From assembly GCA_020052645.1 (NCBI GenBank), contig JAGVOQ010000021.1, positions 1 through 63,344 on the forward strand: a stretch of 63,344 bases of DNA. The letters are read 5' to 3'. Below, one piece after another: positions 1 through 8,200 of the stretch (within the stretch, counting starts at the first letter, position 1; each line of letters begins with the position of its first letter). The translations under genes and the position numbers were made by a program. The DNA is from Candidatus Omnitrophota bacterium (GTDB lineage Bacteria; Omnitrophota; Gorgyraeia; Velamenicoccales; Velamenicoccaceae). A model generated the notes under the pieces. It ran no database searches, was not told the origin of the DNA, and saw only the letters and a program-made list of their open reading frames with translations.

Positions 1-50
1 CTGTTACCTGTTACCTGTTACCTGTTACCTGTTACCTGTTACCTGTTACC
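1..50. repeat. Heptad tandem repeat CTGTTAC
   Basis: Seven perfect head-to-tail copies of CTGTTAC fill positions 1-49, and the array probably continues beyond the window edge. It ends about 12 bases downstream of the stop codon of the solute-binding protein gene. A variant (CTGTTGC) occurs inside the neighbouring phosphorylase gene, and other 7-bp arrays occur inside the giant ORF, so this belongs to a genome-wide class of short arrays. No function is visible. Confidence 0.9.
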
Positions 51-61
51 TGCTGCCCGGT

Positions 62-1459
62 TTATTTCTTCTTCGCCATCTCATCAGCTTTTAACTTCGT
101 CAACTCCGCACCCAATTCTTCGGGTGTTTTTTCACCGATAATAATCGACTGGATCCCTTTATCAAAACGCTCGATAACTTTAGGCAGCTCATTCACCGGC
201 CAGACGTTGGGATGCGTTACATTCTCCATCCCTTTGGAAAAATCAGCCAATAATGCCGATATCTTTGCCAACGCTTTTTTATTAGACGGAAGATTGCGCG
301 TTTTTTCTGCTAAAAAAGCCTGCTGTTCCGGCGAGGTCAACCATTTTAAAAATTCAATCGCTTCGCTCTTCACCGAAGAGCGATCATTAACCAAGAACGA
401 AGATCCTGCCCCTCCCCAGATATATACAGGGTTCGATGGATTGATTTTCGGAGGCAGCATAACGCCATAATCCAAACCTGGATTCATACCATGATAGACA
501 TTCACGCACCATGAACCGTTGAACGCAAAAGCGGCGCGCTCATTGGCAAAAGACTGCTCAGCGCTTTTATTAACCATGGTAACAATACCACTCGCCAGCA
601 TTTTTTTATCCGCCATCTCCTTAAACAATGAAAAAACTTTGATCCATTGCGAATCCGAATACGGCACTTCTCCTCTTAGTGTCGCAAAAACTTTCTCAGG
701 CCCCATCACATTAAAAGCAAAATTTGAAGCCAGGCAATCAATCATCCAGACTTCACCCCAACCGCTCACCAAGCCCTGGATACCGGCGGCATTTAACTTA
801 GTACAGGCATCTACGAAACTTTCCCAATCTACAGGAGGCTTTTCAGGGTCTAATCCGGCTTTTTTAAATAAAGCCTTATTGTAAAGCATTTGAATATTCA
901 TGACGTCAATGGGTGCGCCATAAATTCCGGCGGTAACTCCATATTCATTATTTTCTTTAAATTCGTTAACAGCCAGCGCTTTTTCAAAGAGCATATTTTT
1001 CCACGCCCCAAAATCAGCGTTCATTTCTTCTGTCAAAGATGCGACATGACCGGCTTTAATAAAAGCAGCAAAATCCCTTTTCTCCCCCAAGAGACCAAAA
1101 ATATCAGGAAGCGCAAGCGCCTGAGCTGAAGCCCTTACCTTTTGAGAATAAGCATCCGAAGGCGCATAGAGTTCAAGCGCCACCTCAATGCCGGTCCTCG
1201 CCTCATACTGTTTAGCCAATTCCTGAAAAGCCTCATCACGATCTGTCATCCAATGCCAGACGACAATCTTCTTGGCCTTAGACGGAGATGTGCCTGTTGC
1301 ACATTTCGAACCACAACCATTTAACAAAACAACAAATGACAAAATCCAAATAACAAATAAATGACAAAACCCAAATTTCAAATAATTCAACAATTTATTT
1401 GGAAATTTTAAATTGGAATTTATTTGGGATTTGAATTTTGATAATTGGAATTTAAACAT
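62..1459 (-). CDS. ABC transporter extracellular sugar-binding lipoprotein
   Basis: 465 residues. After a hydrophobic segment ending in a lipobox-like L-N-G-C near residue 49, the mature part starts KIVVWHWMTDRDEAFQELA, the usual opening of family 1 extracellular solute-binding proteins. Other family features are the helix AFQELAKQYEARTGIEV, the central WESFVDACTKL, and the C-terminal EAIEFLKWLTSPEQQ. It should bind an oligosaccharide outside the cytoplasmic membrane and deliver it to an ABC permease, which is not in this window. The ATG is preceded by CAGGAG at good spacing. It lies 19 bases after the GH94 gene, so uptake and phosphorolysis are probably co-transcribed. Oddity: the first 45 or so residues are encoded by AT-rich repeat DNA. 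The substrate cannot be read from the sequence. Confidence 0.87.
   Translation of the reverse strand: MFKFQLSKFKSQINSNLKFPNKLLNYLKFGFCHLFVIWILSFVVLLNGCGSKCATGTSPSKAKKIVVWHWMTDRDEAFQELAKQYEARTGIEVALELYAPSDAYSQKVRASAQALALPDIFGLLGEKRDFAAFIKAGHVASLTEEMNADFGAWKNMLFEKALAVNEFKENNEYGVTAGIYGAPIDVMNIQMLYNKALFKKAGLDPEKPPVDWESFVDACTKLNAAGIQGLVSGWGEVWMIDCLASNFAFNVMGPEKVFATLRGEVPYSDSQWIKVFSLFKEMADKKMLASGIVTMVNKSAEQSFANERAAFAFNGSWCVNVYHGMNPGLDYGVMLPPKINPSNPVYIWGGAGSSFLVNDRSSVKSEAIEFLKWLTSPEQQAFLAEKTRNLPSNKKALAKISALLADFSKGMENVTHPNVWPVNELPKVIERFDKGIQSIIIGEKTPEELGAELTKLKADEMAKKK
1331..1456. repeat. AT-rich degenerate repeat forming the signal-peptide region
   Basis: This stretch is built from variants of CAAAT, AAATGACAAA and TTTGGAATTT in direct and inverted orientation, with much lower GC than the rest of the gene. 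Read on the minus strand it encodes the basic N terminus and hydrophobic core of the solute-binding protein. It looks like intergenic repeat DNA recruited as coding sequence. Confidence 0.6.
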
Positions 1460-1478
1460 ATTAGCTCCTGTTTTTGAA

Positions 1479-3923
1479 TTATCCTAAAACAACGCGCACC
1501 TTATGTGTCTTGCCGTCTCCGACAACCTTGACCAGATTGCCCTGAAGACGCTTTCCGTCACAATAAAGTTCACGCACACCTTTCTCAACGCCGTTGGGAT
1601 TTTCTATTTCAATCTCGTAAACGTCTCCACGAAAAGGCCGACGGATAGAACACTTTTTCCAACTTGACGGAATGCAAGGATCAATGCGTAATCCCTCATA
1701 ATCCCGACGAGCTCCTAAAATCCACTCCGTTGCCGCCATAAAAGCCCATCCTGAAGTTCCTGTAATCCATGTGAATTGCCCTTCGCCGTAACGATAAGGA
1801 TTCTCAGGACCCACAAGATATTCCGCATACACATAAGGCTCTGCTTTATAAAGATCATAATTTTTCTGTTTATTAGGCATGATTTTCACCAGCGATTCAT
1901 ACGCCTTATTGCCACGACCCGCCATACAATAAGCAACGATAAGAAAATGCGCGGCATGGCAAAACACAGCCGCATTCTCTTTCGTCCCTTCGGAAAACAT
2001 GCTGATACGGCCTAACTCCGGTCGAAATTTCGTAAAAGCCGGATAGAACATCGCAAGGCCATGAGGACCGTCTAAATATTTATCGCAGGACTTTAAAACT
2101 TTCTGCAAGCGCTCGCCTTCGGCGATCCCGGCAAGGATAGACCACGCCTGACTCATGATATAAATTTTGCCTTCGTCATACGCTTTAACACCATAAGGAA
2201 TGCCATCGTCCGTAAAACCACGCGTATACCAATCTCCGTCCCATGCCACCCCATTGACGCGTTCACTCATGGTTTTTGCTTTATTCAAAAACTCCTTAGC
2301 CTTTTCTTTCTCGCCCATTAATTCAGCGAGTTCAGAAAAATATTTCTGGGAACGCACCAACGCCTGAGCCAACCAAACGCTCTCGCCCTTATGGCGTTTG
2401 CCGGCGGCGTCAATAGCATCATTCCAATCCGCGTGGCCGATCTTAGGCAACCCATGCGCACCGACGTCATTAAAACAAAAATCGAGATTTTTTTCCAAAT
2501 GCTCTAAAATCGTGCCTTCTCCATCAGATGTCGCTCCGCCTTTATGCGTATGATCAATCTCCCATCCTCCCAGCCATTTATCTTTTAAATAGGGCACGTA
2601 TTCTTTTAAGATATCCTTGTCGCCTGTTTCCTGAATATAAGCCCGCACCGTTGCAGTGAGCCAGATCTGATGATCTTTATTAGGGCGATGCGTCGCAGGG
2701 CCGGTCGTATCAGACCAACCCGGTGCCGAAGTCCCATCTTTCCTGATGAGAGACGCCAACTGTAAAATTCTTTTACGCGTTAGTTCGGGATTTAAAACAA
2801 CAATAGACTCTGAATCTTGTGCCGAATCACGATAACCACGGCCGCCAGAACCTTCATGATAGAATGACGGTGAGCGCGACCAAAGATTACAGATATAAAC
2901 CTGATACTTCACCCAAAGATTTATCATTGTATCAAAATCGCTATCAGGCGTTTTAACAACAACATTACCTTCTAAACGATTAAGCCAAAGCTCTTTCGTT
3001 TCCTTGAGGGCTTTTTTCACATGAGCCAAATCCCTGTATTTCTCAACGAGTTTCGTCGCGTGCGCCTGGCCTTCAGTAGAACCTAAGATAACGACAAATT
3101 CTTTTGTCTGCTTGGCCCCAAGTTTCACGACATGCTTAAAACATCCGATTCCGTCTTCTCCCGAACAAAGAGGGGTATTTTTAAACGTACCCTCAAGGAT
3201 CGCCTCAGGTTTTTCTTCCGTGTTATAACGGCCTAAAAATTCTGTCTTACGGGTAGCATAACCTTTCACATCAAGGCTAGTCGCAAAAAATGAATAATTC
3301 TTAAATTCTTTAATATTCATTCCCTGCCAGAAAGCCGTCTTCCAACCAAAAATAATTTCATGGGTCTCATCAAACCACATCTTATTGTAGAGATTCATGA
3401 TATTACGATACCGCAACTCTTCCTGATAATCACCCACAAGCCACTCGATATAAGGATAAAGTTCTAATTTTTTTTCTTTATTGGTTTCATTGGAAAGAGT
3501 GACGAGCCATAATTCACAATCATCGTCGACGGGAACGAAGTAAGTCATGTTGGATTTAATGCCATTGTATTTAGAAGTTATGGTCGTATAACCGAAACCA
3601 TGACGACATTCAAAAGAATCAAGCTTGGTTCTAAGCGGCTGATACGTCAACGACCAGATTTTTGTTTTTTTCTGTTGCCTGTTGCCTGTTGCCTGTTCCC
3701 TGACATAAATATATCGGCCAGGCCTGTCAAAATTTTTATTATCAGGCGCCCATCGCAGGATCCTGTCTGTACGGCAATCCTTATAAAAGCTATAACCGCC
3801 GGCAGTCTGTGAAATAACAGCGCAATATTTTTCGTTTGTTAAATAATTGATCCACGGGGTGGGGGTCAAGGGATCATTGATGATAAATTCGCGACCGTCT
3901 GCGGAAAAATGTCCGTACTTCAT
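1479..3923 (-). CDS. GH94 family glycoside phosphorylase (cellobiose/cellodextrin/chitobiose type)
   Basis: 814 residues, normal length for GH94. It cleaves a beta-linked disaccharide or oligosaccharide with inorganic phosphate, releasing a sugar 1-phosphate in the cytoplasm. Family features: N-terminal MKYGHFSADGREFIINDP and TPTPWINYL, GYSFYKD, DRPGRYIYV, then the catalytic-domain signature GYRDSAQDSE near 2830, GHADWNDAIDAAG near 2420, and the C-terminal TGTSGWAFMAATEWILG. The ATG is preceded by AAAGGAGC, supporting the start. Four heptad repeats (3672-3699) are inserted in frame just after YIYVREQ. It is the first gene of a likely two-gene operon with the solute-binding protein. The exact disaccharide is not determinable. 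Confidence 0.92.
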   Translation of the reverse strand: MKYGHFSADGREFIINDPLTPTPWINYLTNEKYCAVISQTAGGYSFYKDCRTDRILRWAPDNKNFDRPGRYIYVREQATGNRQQKKTKIWSLTYQPLRTKLDSFECRHGFGYTTITSKYNGIKSNMTYFVPVDDDCELWLVTLSNETNKEKKLELYPYIEWLVGDYQEELRYRNIMNLYNKMWFDETHEIIFGWKTAFWQGMNIKEFKNYSFFATSLDVKGYATRKTEFLGRYNTEEKPEAILEGTFKNTPLCSGEDGIGCFKHVVKLGAKQTKEFVVILGSTEGQAHATKLVEKYRDLAHVKKALKETKELWLNRLEGNVVVKTPDSDFDTMINLWVKYQVYICNLWSRSPSFYHEGSGGRGYRDSAQDSESIVVLNPELTRKRILQLASLIRKDGTSAPGWSDTTGPATHRPNKDHQIWLTATVRAYIQETGDKDILKEYVPYLKDKWLGGWEIDHTHKGGATSDGEGTILEHLEKNLDFCFNDVGAHGLPKIGHADWNDAIDAAGKRHKGESVWLAQALVRSQKYFSELAELMGEKEKAKEFLNKAKTMSERVNGVAWDGDWYTRGFTDDGIPYGVKAYDEGKIYIMSQAWSILAGIAEGERLQKVLKSCDKYLDGPHGLAMFYPAFTKFRPELGRISMFSEGTKENAAVFCHAAHFLIVAYCMAGRGNKAYESLVKIMPNKQKNYDLYKAEPYVYAEYLVGPENPYRYGEGQFTWITGTSGWAFMAATEWILGARRDYEGLRIDPCIPSSWKKCSIRRPFRGDVYEIEIENPNGVEKGVRELYCDGKRLQGNLVKVVGDGKTHKVRVVLG
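3672..3699. repeat. Four heptads (CTGTTGC) inside the GH94 gene
   Basis: Three copies of CTGTTGC and one CTGTTCC are translated in frame as part of REQATGNRQQKKTKIW, in a poorly conserved loop after the N-terminal beta domain. The same class of array lies at the left window edge. The gene remains open through it, so the insertion is tolerated. Confidence 0.85.
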
Positions 3924-3960
3924 TTAATTTTTTGCTCCTTTAATGAGCGCATAACTTATG

Positions 3961-3976
3961 CCTGCCGGTAGGCAGG
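3961..3976. repeat. Short GC palindrome (CCTGCC/GGCAGG)
   Basis: CCTGCC and GGCAGG flank a 4-base loop. A longer relative with a perfect 8-bp stem occurs inside the giant ORF at 27322-27342. Such palindromes are common dispersed elements in candidate-phylum genomes. Confidence 0.65.
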
Positions 3977-4089
3977 GAACGATTTTGTGACGTAAGCTAT
4001 CTGCGCAAATTGAACTTTTTAATTCTTATGATAAAATCTATAAAGTGAAGTCCGCCAAAGATTTAATGGCGGATGAAAATAGTTTAAAA

Positions 4090-4118
4090 AGTTTAACATA
4101 ATGCCCTAATATAATCAA
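4090..4118 (-). promoter_or_regulatory. Candidate sigma-70 promoter for the GH94 operon
   Basis: On the minus strand TTGATT (4113-4118) and TAAACT (4090-4095) are separated by 17 bases, and a TG lies one base upstream of the -10 box (extended -10). It would give a 5' leader of roughly 160 bases. Read by eye only, and AT-rich DNA yields such matches by chance. Confidence 0.35.
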
Positions 4119-4159
4119 GCATAATAATAAATAAATTAAGCTGAGGACTATAGCGGCAA

Positions 4160-4190
4160 AAGAGCTCTTTTTTGATACAAAAAAGCTCTT
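4160..4190 (-). terminator. Intrinsic terminator-like hairpin after the PilZ gene
   Basis: AAGAGC pairs with GCTCTT and TTTTTTG pairs with CAAAAAA around a 3-base loop, with a 2-base bulge. T-rich bases follow in both directions, so it may work on either strand. It lies about 85 bases downstream of the stop of the 4274-4657 gene. Confidence 0.5.
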
Positions 4191-4273
4191 GTTTTGTGGC
4201 TATTTTACTTACCTGATATTGTCTTGTATGGTATAGACAATCTTTATGCTTAAATAAATTCCATCTTTACGAA

Positions 4274-4657
4274 TTAAGAAATTCCCTCCCACCATTTCGC
4301 TACGAACTGATTAGGAAAATTCTTAGACACATGCCCTAAGATGCTTTTTTTATGACAATCTCGAATTCTCCTAAATTCAATTCCTGTCATATACTTACAG
4401 TCCTGCTCTAAACCATCTAATTCACGTTGCCAAACAACATTGGCATCAAAACATACGGGTCCATTTCCTTGATCAGGAATATCCAAAACCAACGACAACT
4501 GATCACCGACTCTGTGTTTCTCGACCATGGCAAGCTTCGCTCCAAGTGTACTTAAATCCTGCGTATGACTGCACCCCTCATTCGGTCTCAAGTGGCTGTA
4601 ATAGCGAACAGGTAAAGAAACTTGCCAACGAATAGCGCCTCTTCGATCCTCTTCCAT
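4274..4657 (-). CDS. PilZ domain protein
   Basis: 127 residues, a single PilZ domain. Both halves of the cyclic-di-GMP motif are visible: the N-terminal arginine cluster (RRGAIRW) and D-L-S-T-L-G about 25 residues later, followed by the alternating strands of a beta barrel (GDQLSLVLDIP, ANVVWQREL, YMTGIEF). It should bind cyclic-di-GMP in the cytoplasm as a receptor. The start is fixed by a near-perfect AAGGAGGT seven bases upstream. It is the second of two PilZ genes downstream of the giant ORF, which carries an HD-GYP module. A hairpin terminator follows. Confidence 0.82.
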   Translation of the reverse strand: MEEDRRGAIRWQVSLPVRYYSHLRPNEGCSHTQDLSTLGAKLAMVEKHRVGDQLSLVLDIPDQGNGPVCFDANVVWQRELDGLEQDCKYMTGIEFRRIRDCHKKSILGHVSKNFPNQFVAKWWEGIS

Positions 4658-4684
4658 AGGAAACCTCCTTGATTTTGTTCATGA

Positions 4685-4720
4685 GTTCACCAATGTTTCA
4701 ATGGTGAACGAGTGAACTCT
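4685..4720. repeat. Inverted repeat between the two PilZ genes
   Basis: GTTCACCA (4685-4692) is complementary to TGGTGAAC (4702-4709), and a third related half-site GTGAACTC follows at 4712-4719. It has no T-run, so it is more likely an operator or RNA structure than a terminator. It sits about 30 bases upstream of the downstream PilZ start. Confidence 0.45.
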
Positions 4721-4852
4721 TAATTACTGTATTTTTACAGGAATTAACTCCAGATCTTCCCTCCTTAATGTTATTCCAAAAGAAGATATGGAGCAATACA
4801 ATTTCTCTGCCTTAGCCCCTACCCTTTCTAGGTTAGACCCTTCCCCCAGCTC

Positions 4853-5221
4853 TTACTCAACAACTTTCAACAATCTTGCCATACTCATAAAACGAGCTTT
4901 GTCAAAAGAAACTCCCAACTTCCATGCATCGCCCAATGATTGGCTCCAAGCCACTTTACCTAAAAGATGCATCGGCTCAAAACCATCAGGCAAATCAAAC
5001 CACATCTCCAAAGGCGTACGTGGTTTAATCTCTTGCGAACAATCGATCCCCGCGCCGCTGCCGCTAATATCATGACACACAGCAGAACCTCTCTGGCCGA
5101 TTTTAAGGTCTTTAAACCTCATGGGAAGATTGTCCACAGCAAAACGAGAGAATACTCTCTTGTCATTCTCATAACCGGTATCTTTCAGAATCTCAAGATT
5201 TTTTCTTTTCGCTTTTGCCAT
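4853..5221 (-). CDS. PilZ domain protein
   Basis: 122 residues. The cyclic-di-GMP motif is present as K-R-V-F-S-R-F followed by D-I-S-G-S-G-A-G, with further strands (LEMWFDLPDG, HLLGKVAWSQ, WKLGVSF) completing the PilZ barrel. The start is supported by AAGGAGGT upstream. It begins only 19 bases after the stop of the giant ORF, so the two are probably on one transcript. That spacing suggests its output is tied to the giant protein. Sequence similarity to the next PilZ gene is low outside the motif. Confidence 0.82.
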   Translation of the reverse strand: MAKAKRKNLEILKDTGYENDKRVFSRFAVDNLPMRFKDLKIGQRGSAVCHDISGSGAGIDCSQEIKPRTPLEMWFDLPDGFEPMHLLGKVAWSQSLGDAWKLGVSFDKARFMSMARLLKVVE

Positions 5222-5240
5222 AACCCACCTCCTTCCATTA

Positions 5241-8200
5241 TTATCGAACTTTTATTGGATTTAATCCAGAAAAACTTATCTTTAAACTCTTGATTCCACC
5301 TCCTTCCCTGGGTTTTAAAATTCTGTTCAAACGCTCCTGTGAATCTCGTAGTTTTCTTTCTCTTAAAAAAATCTGCAATGCATAATCGCTTGAATATTGA
5401 ACCGACGAGCTGGTGCTGGCCTTATCAACAGTTAACTGGTTAACCGACAACCGGCTAACTAAAACAACCGGCGAGCCCGCCTGCGGCGAGGCTTCGCCCG
5501 TCGATAGTCGAGGGTCAATGGTCGATGAATTATATTTTTTCCGTGGTCTGTGAACCGTGGACTGTGGACTAATACCCACCGGCGAGCTGAAAGAAACAAA
5601 CCGCTCTGACTGAGCCTGATTATCTTGCGCTGGCAGAACTCTCATGTTGTCACCATAACCCATATTTGCCCAATACCAGTCTTTCCCTCCATTAGTGCTG
5701 TATTGCATTGTCCCTTCGCCAAAGAATGATTTATGTGGCAAAACTACAAACTTCGCTATTCCTTCTACATTGTAATCAATTAAACGCGCCCAGTAATAAC
5801 GCCACATCTTTTGTCCCGATTTTGAGTCATCCCTCCCCCATAGCCGTACCAACAACTGCTTTTGAGGAGCCGTGATTTGACTTGGATCAACATTAAGTAT
5901 AAATGAAATACTTAGCTGCTGCCCCTTCATCGGACGAATCTCTTTTTCTCCATCCCATGATCTTACCCTGGTATTCCCAAAGACTTCTTTCCACGACTTG
6001 CCTGCGTTTAAACTATATTCAACATAATATTCGCCATGAAATTTCGGCGGCAACTCTACGCTAAAGAAATAAAACGGCTTTTCAGGATCAATAGAAAGCA
6101 CCATAGGCATATACCGCCACGTTCTTCCCTGATGAGCATAACTCAATAGCCGGAGCCTGGCGCTTAATTCACTGCTATCGATAAATTTTTCATCAAATCT
6201 CAATTTTAGACAAATCGTTTGCGCTATTTTTTGCAAACCCTCTAAAGCCAAAGGCCACTCTCCAGCCGGCAGAGCTTCTTCCAAAAAAGGCCTAATAGAT
6301 AAATCTTGCAACAGTTTCATGGCAATTCCAACTTTTTGACGCCAAAGCCGCTCATGACCAATAACACTCATCTTCCTTAAATCAAACATACTTAAAGACA
6401 CATCCTCCCAACCCCTAAAAAAAGTCTTATAATACGGGGCCAAATTATACTTCCTTCTATACCTATTGTCTCCGCTGCAAACAGCATCTATCGTCGAAGC
6501 ATAAACTGTGTCGAAACCCAATATTTGAGCAAGACGGCAAAAACCAAATATTCCTGCCAAAACCCACCCACTAAAAAGTCGCTGATGGAATGCTGATAAG
6601 CGATAAAATGATTTACCTGCCTGGATCTCCCAAGCACGCAACAATGGTTTATATCGATCTGGGTCAGCCTCAAATCTAATATAAAATCGTCCGGCGGCTT
6701 CAGGAAAATACCCTCGCCAGTGGTTAGGATGAAAATCTGAAAAAGAATGGCCTTCAATAACAGGAGTCACATGTAGATAAAACGAAGACTCTTCGAAAAG
6801 ATCAAAAGATTCCAACCAGACATCATAGACAACAGGCCTTGCGCCATAGTAGGTTGTTATAGAATCTAAATAATAAGGTTTTCTGTTACTAAATTTCCCA
6901 TCCAATACCGCAGGATATTTCTTTGATGGATTTTTCTTCTTATAACCTTCTAATTGCTTATAAACCTTTTCTTGAAATCTATTCAGGCGACTCAAGGAAG
7001 AAACACGAAATTCCCGTAATGATGGAATAAAACGATTTTTAAGCAGCCCGAGCCATATGCTAATCGGCGAACTGGAGCGAAGCGAAGTATGAGAGACGTC
7101 TGCTAGATTACTCCTTATTTCTGCTAATGCCTGAACAACACCAGGCATGAATTTGGCGTCTTCTGAAATATATCTCTCGTGATATTCCCTCAACCAACTC
7201 GACAAAACCTCACTCCCTGAAGAATCGCCCATCTCTTCAATCAGTGCCTGATGGACGCCAAACAAAATATCTCTAACGCTTTCCTGATTGGAAAATACAG
7301 GATTTTGCAATTCAAGAAACATATTATGAATAAACTGAGTAGGAGGCTGTTTAATCAAATCCATGGCAGCGGTCAGAATGACATGTCCGCTTATTCTACT
7401 CCTCATAAAATCACCCCTAGCCGCCATAATATTTACAGCATCTCCTTCTGTCTTAATAAAGTATTTGGTCAAAATCCTCGCGATATCTTTAAGACTAAAT
7501 CCATAAAAAGTCTCTTTTCTTACAAGTTCAAAAAAATCAGTATCAATCTCCTTAAGCCCATTGTATTCTTCCATATACTGCATACTAAAAACCGGAATTT
7601 CTATCTCTTCTCCATACCTTTCCGATCTAACAAATGCCGCCACCCCTGGCTTAACAACATCAGAACTATCAAGTTCATACAACCTCGCCAGGTTCATAAA
7701 ATTTCTATGGACAGGATTGTCTTGCTTTTCTCCACCTTCAACATCATCCGTTCCCCAAAATCCTTGTCCAATAGAAACAATGAATTTACTAACGCGGCCG
7801 CCCTCATTTAAGCCGACTTCAACTGCGAATATCATCTCAGCCATGCTGCCGTCGAGATAAGTAAATTTGATTCTAACGATAGAATCGCCCTTAACAACCT
7901 TGCCTGATCCAACGCGGATAATACTCTCTTTTATAAATTCTTCTTCTTTCACAAGATTTGTGATCAATGTCTGTATATCCATCTTACTTAATGATGAGAA
8001 ATCAGAGTAGCGCGGTAAAGAACATATCTCAATATCAAGATTCCCAGCAAATTCTATGCCTACTACAGGCGTCAGAGAAATTCTCGAGATAAATATAAGC
8101 CGCGCCCCCTGCACCCCATCCACCGGCGAGCTGGTGCTGGCCTTGCCGGCAGTTAACCGGTTTTCCGGTTTGCCGGTTTGCCGGTTAAAATCCAAGCCGG

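Larger units (their letters stand above)
3924..4273. other. Intergenic region between GH94 gene and PilZ gene
   Basis: 350 bases without a credible gene. It holds a GC-rich palindrome at 3961-3976, a candidate minus-strand promoter at 4090-4118 for the phosphorylase operon, and a hairpin terminator at 4160-4190 that would end the PilZ transcript. The rest is AT-rich. Confidence 0.7.

Noticed and set aside
1-50. CRISPR array at the left edge.
   Set aside because: The unit is only 7 bases with no spacers.
4011-4037. Plus-strand promoter-like TTGAAC and TATGAT boxes.
   Set aside because: Spacing is too short and no plus-strand gene follows.
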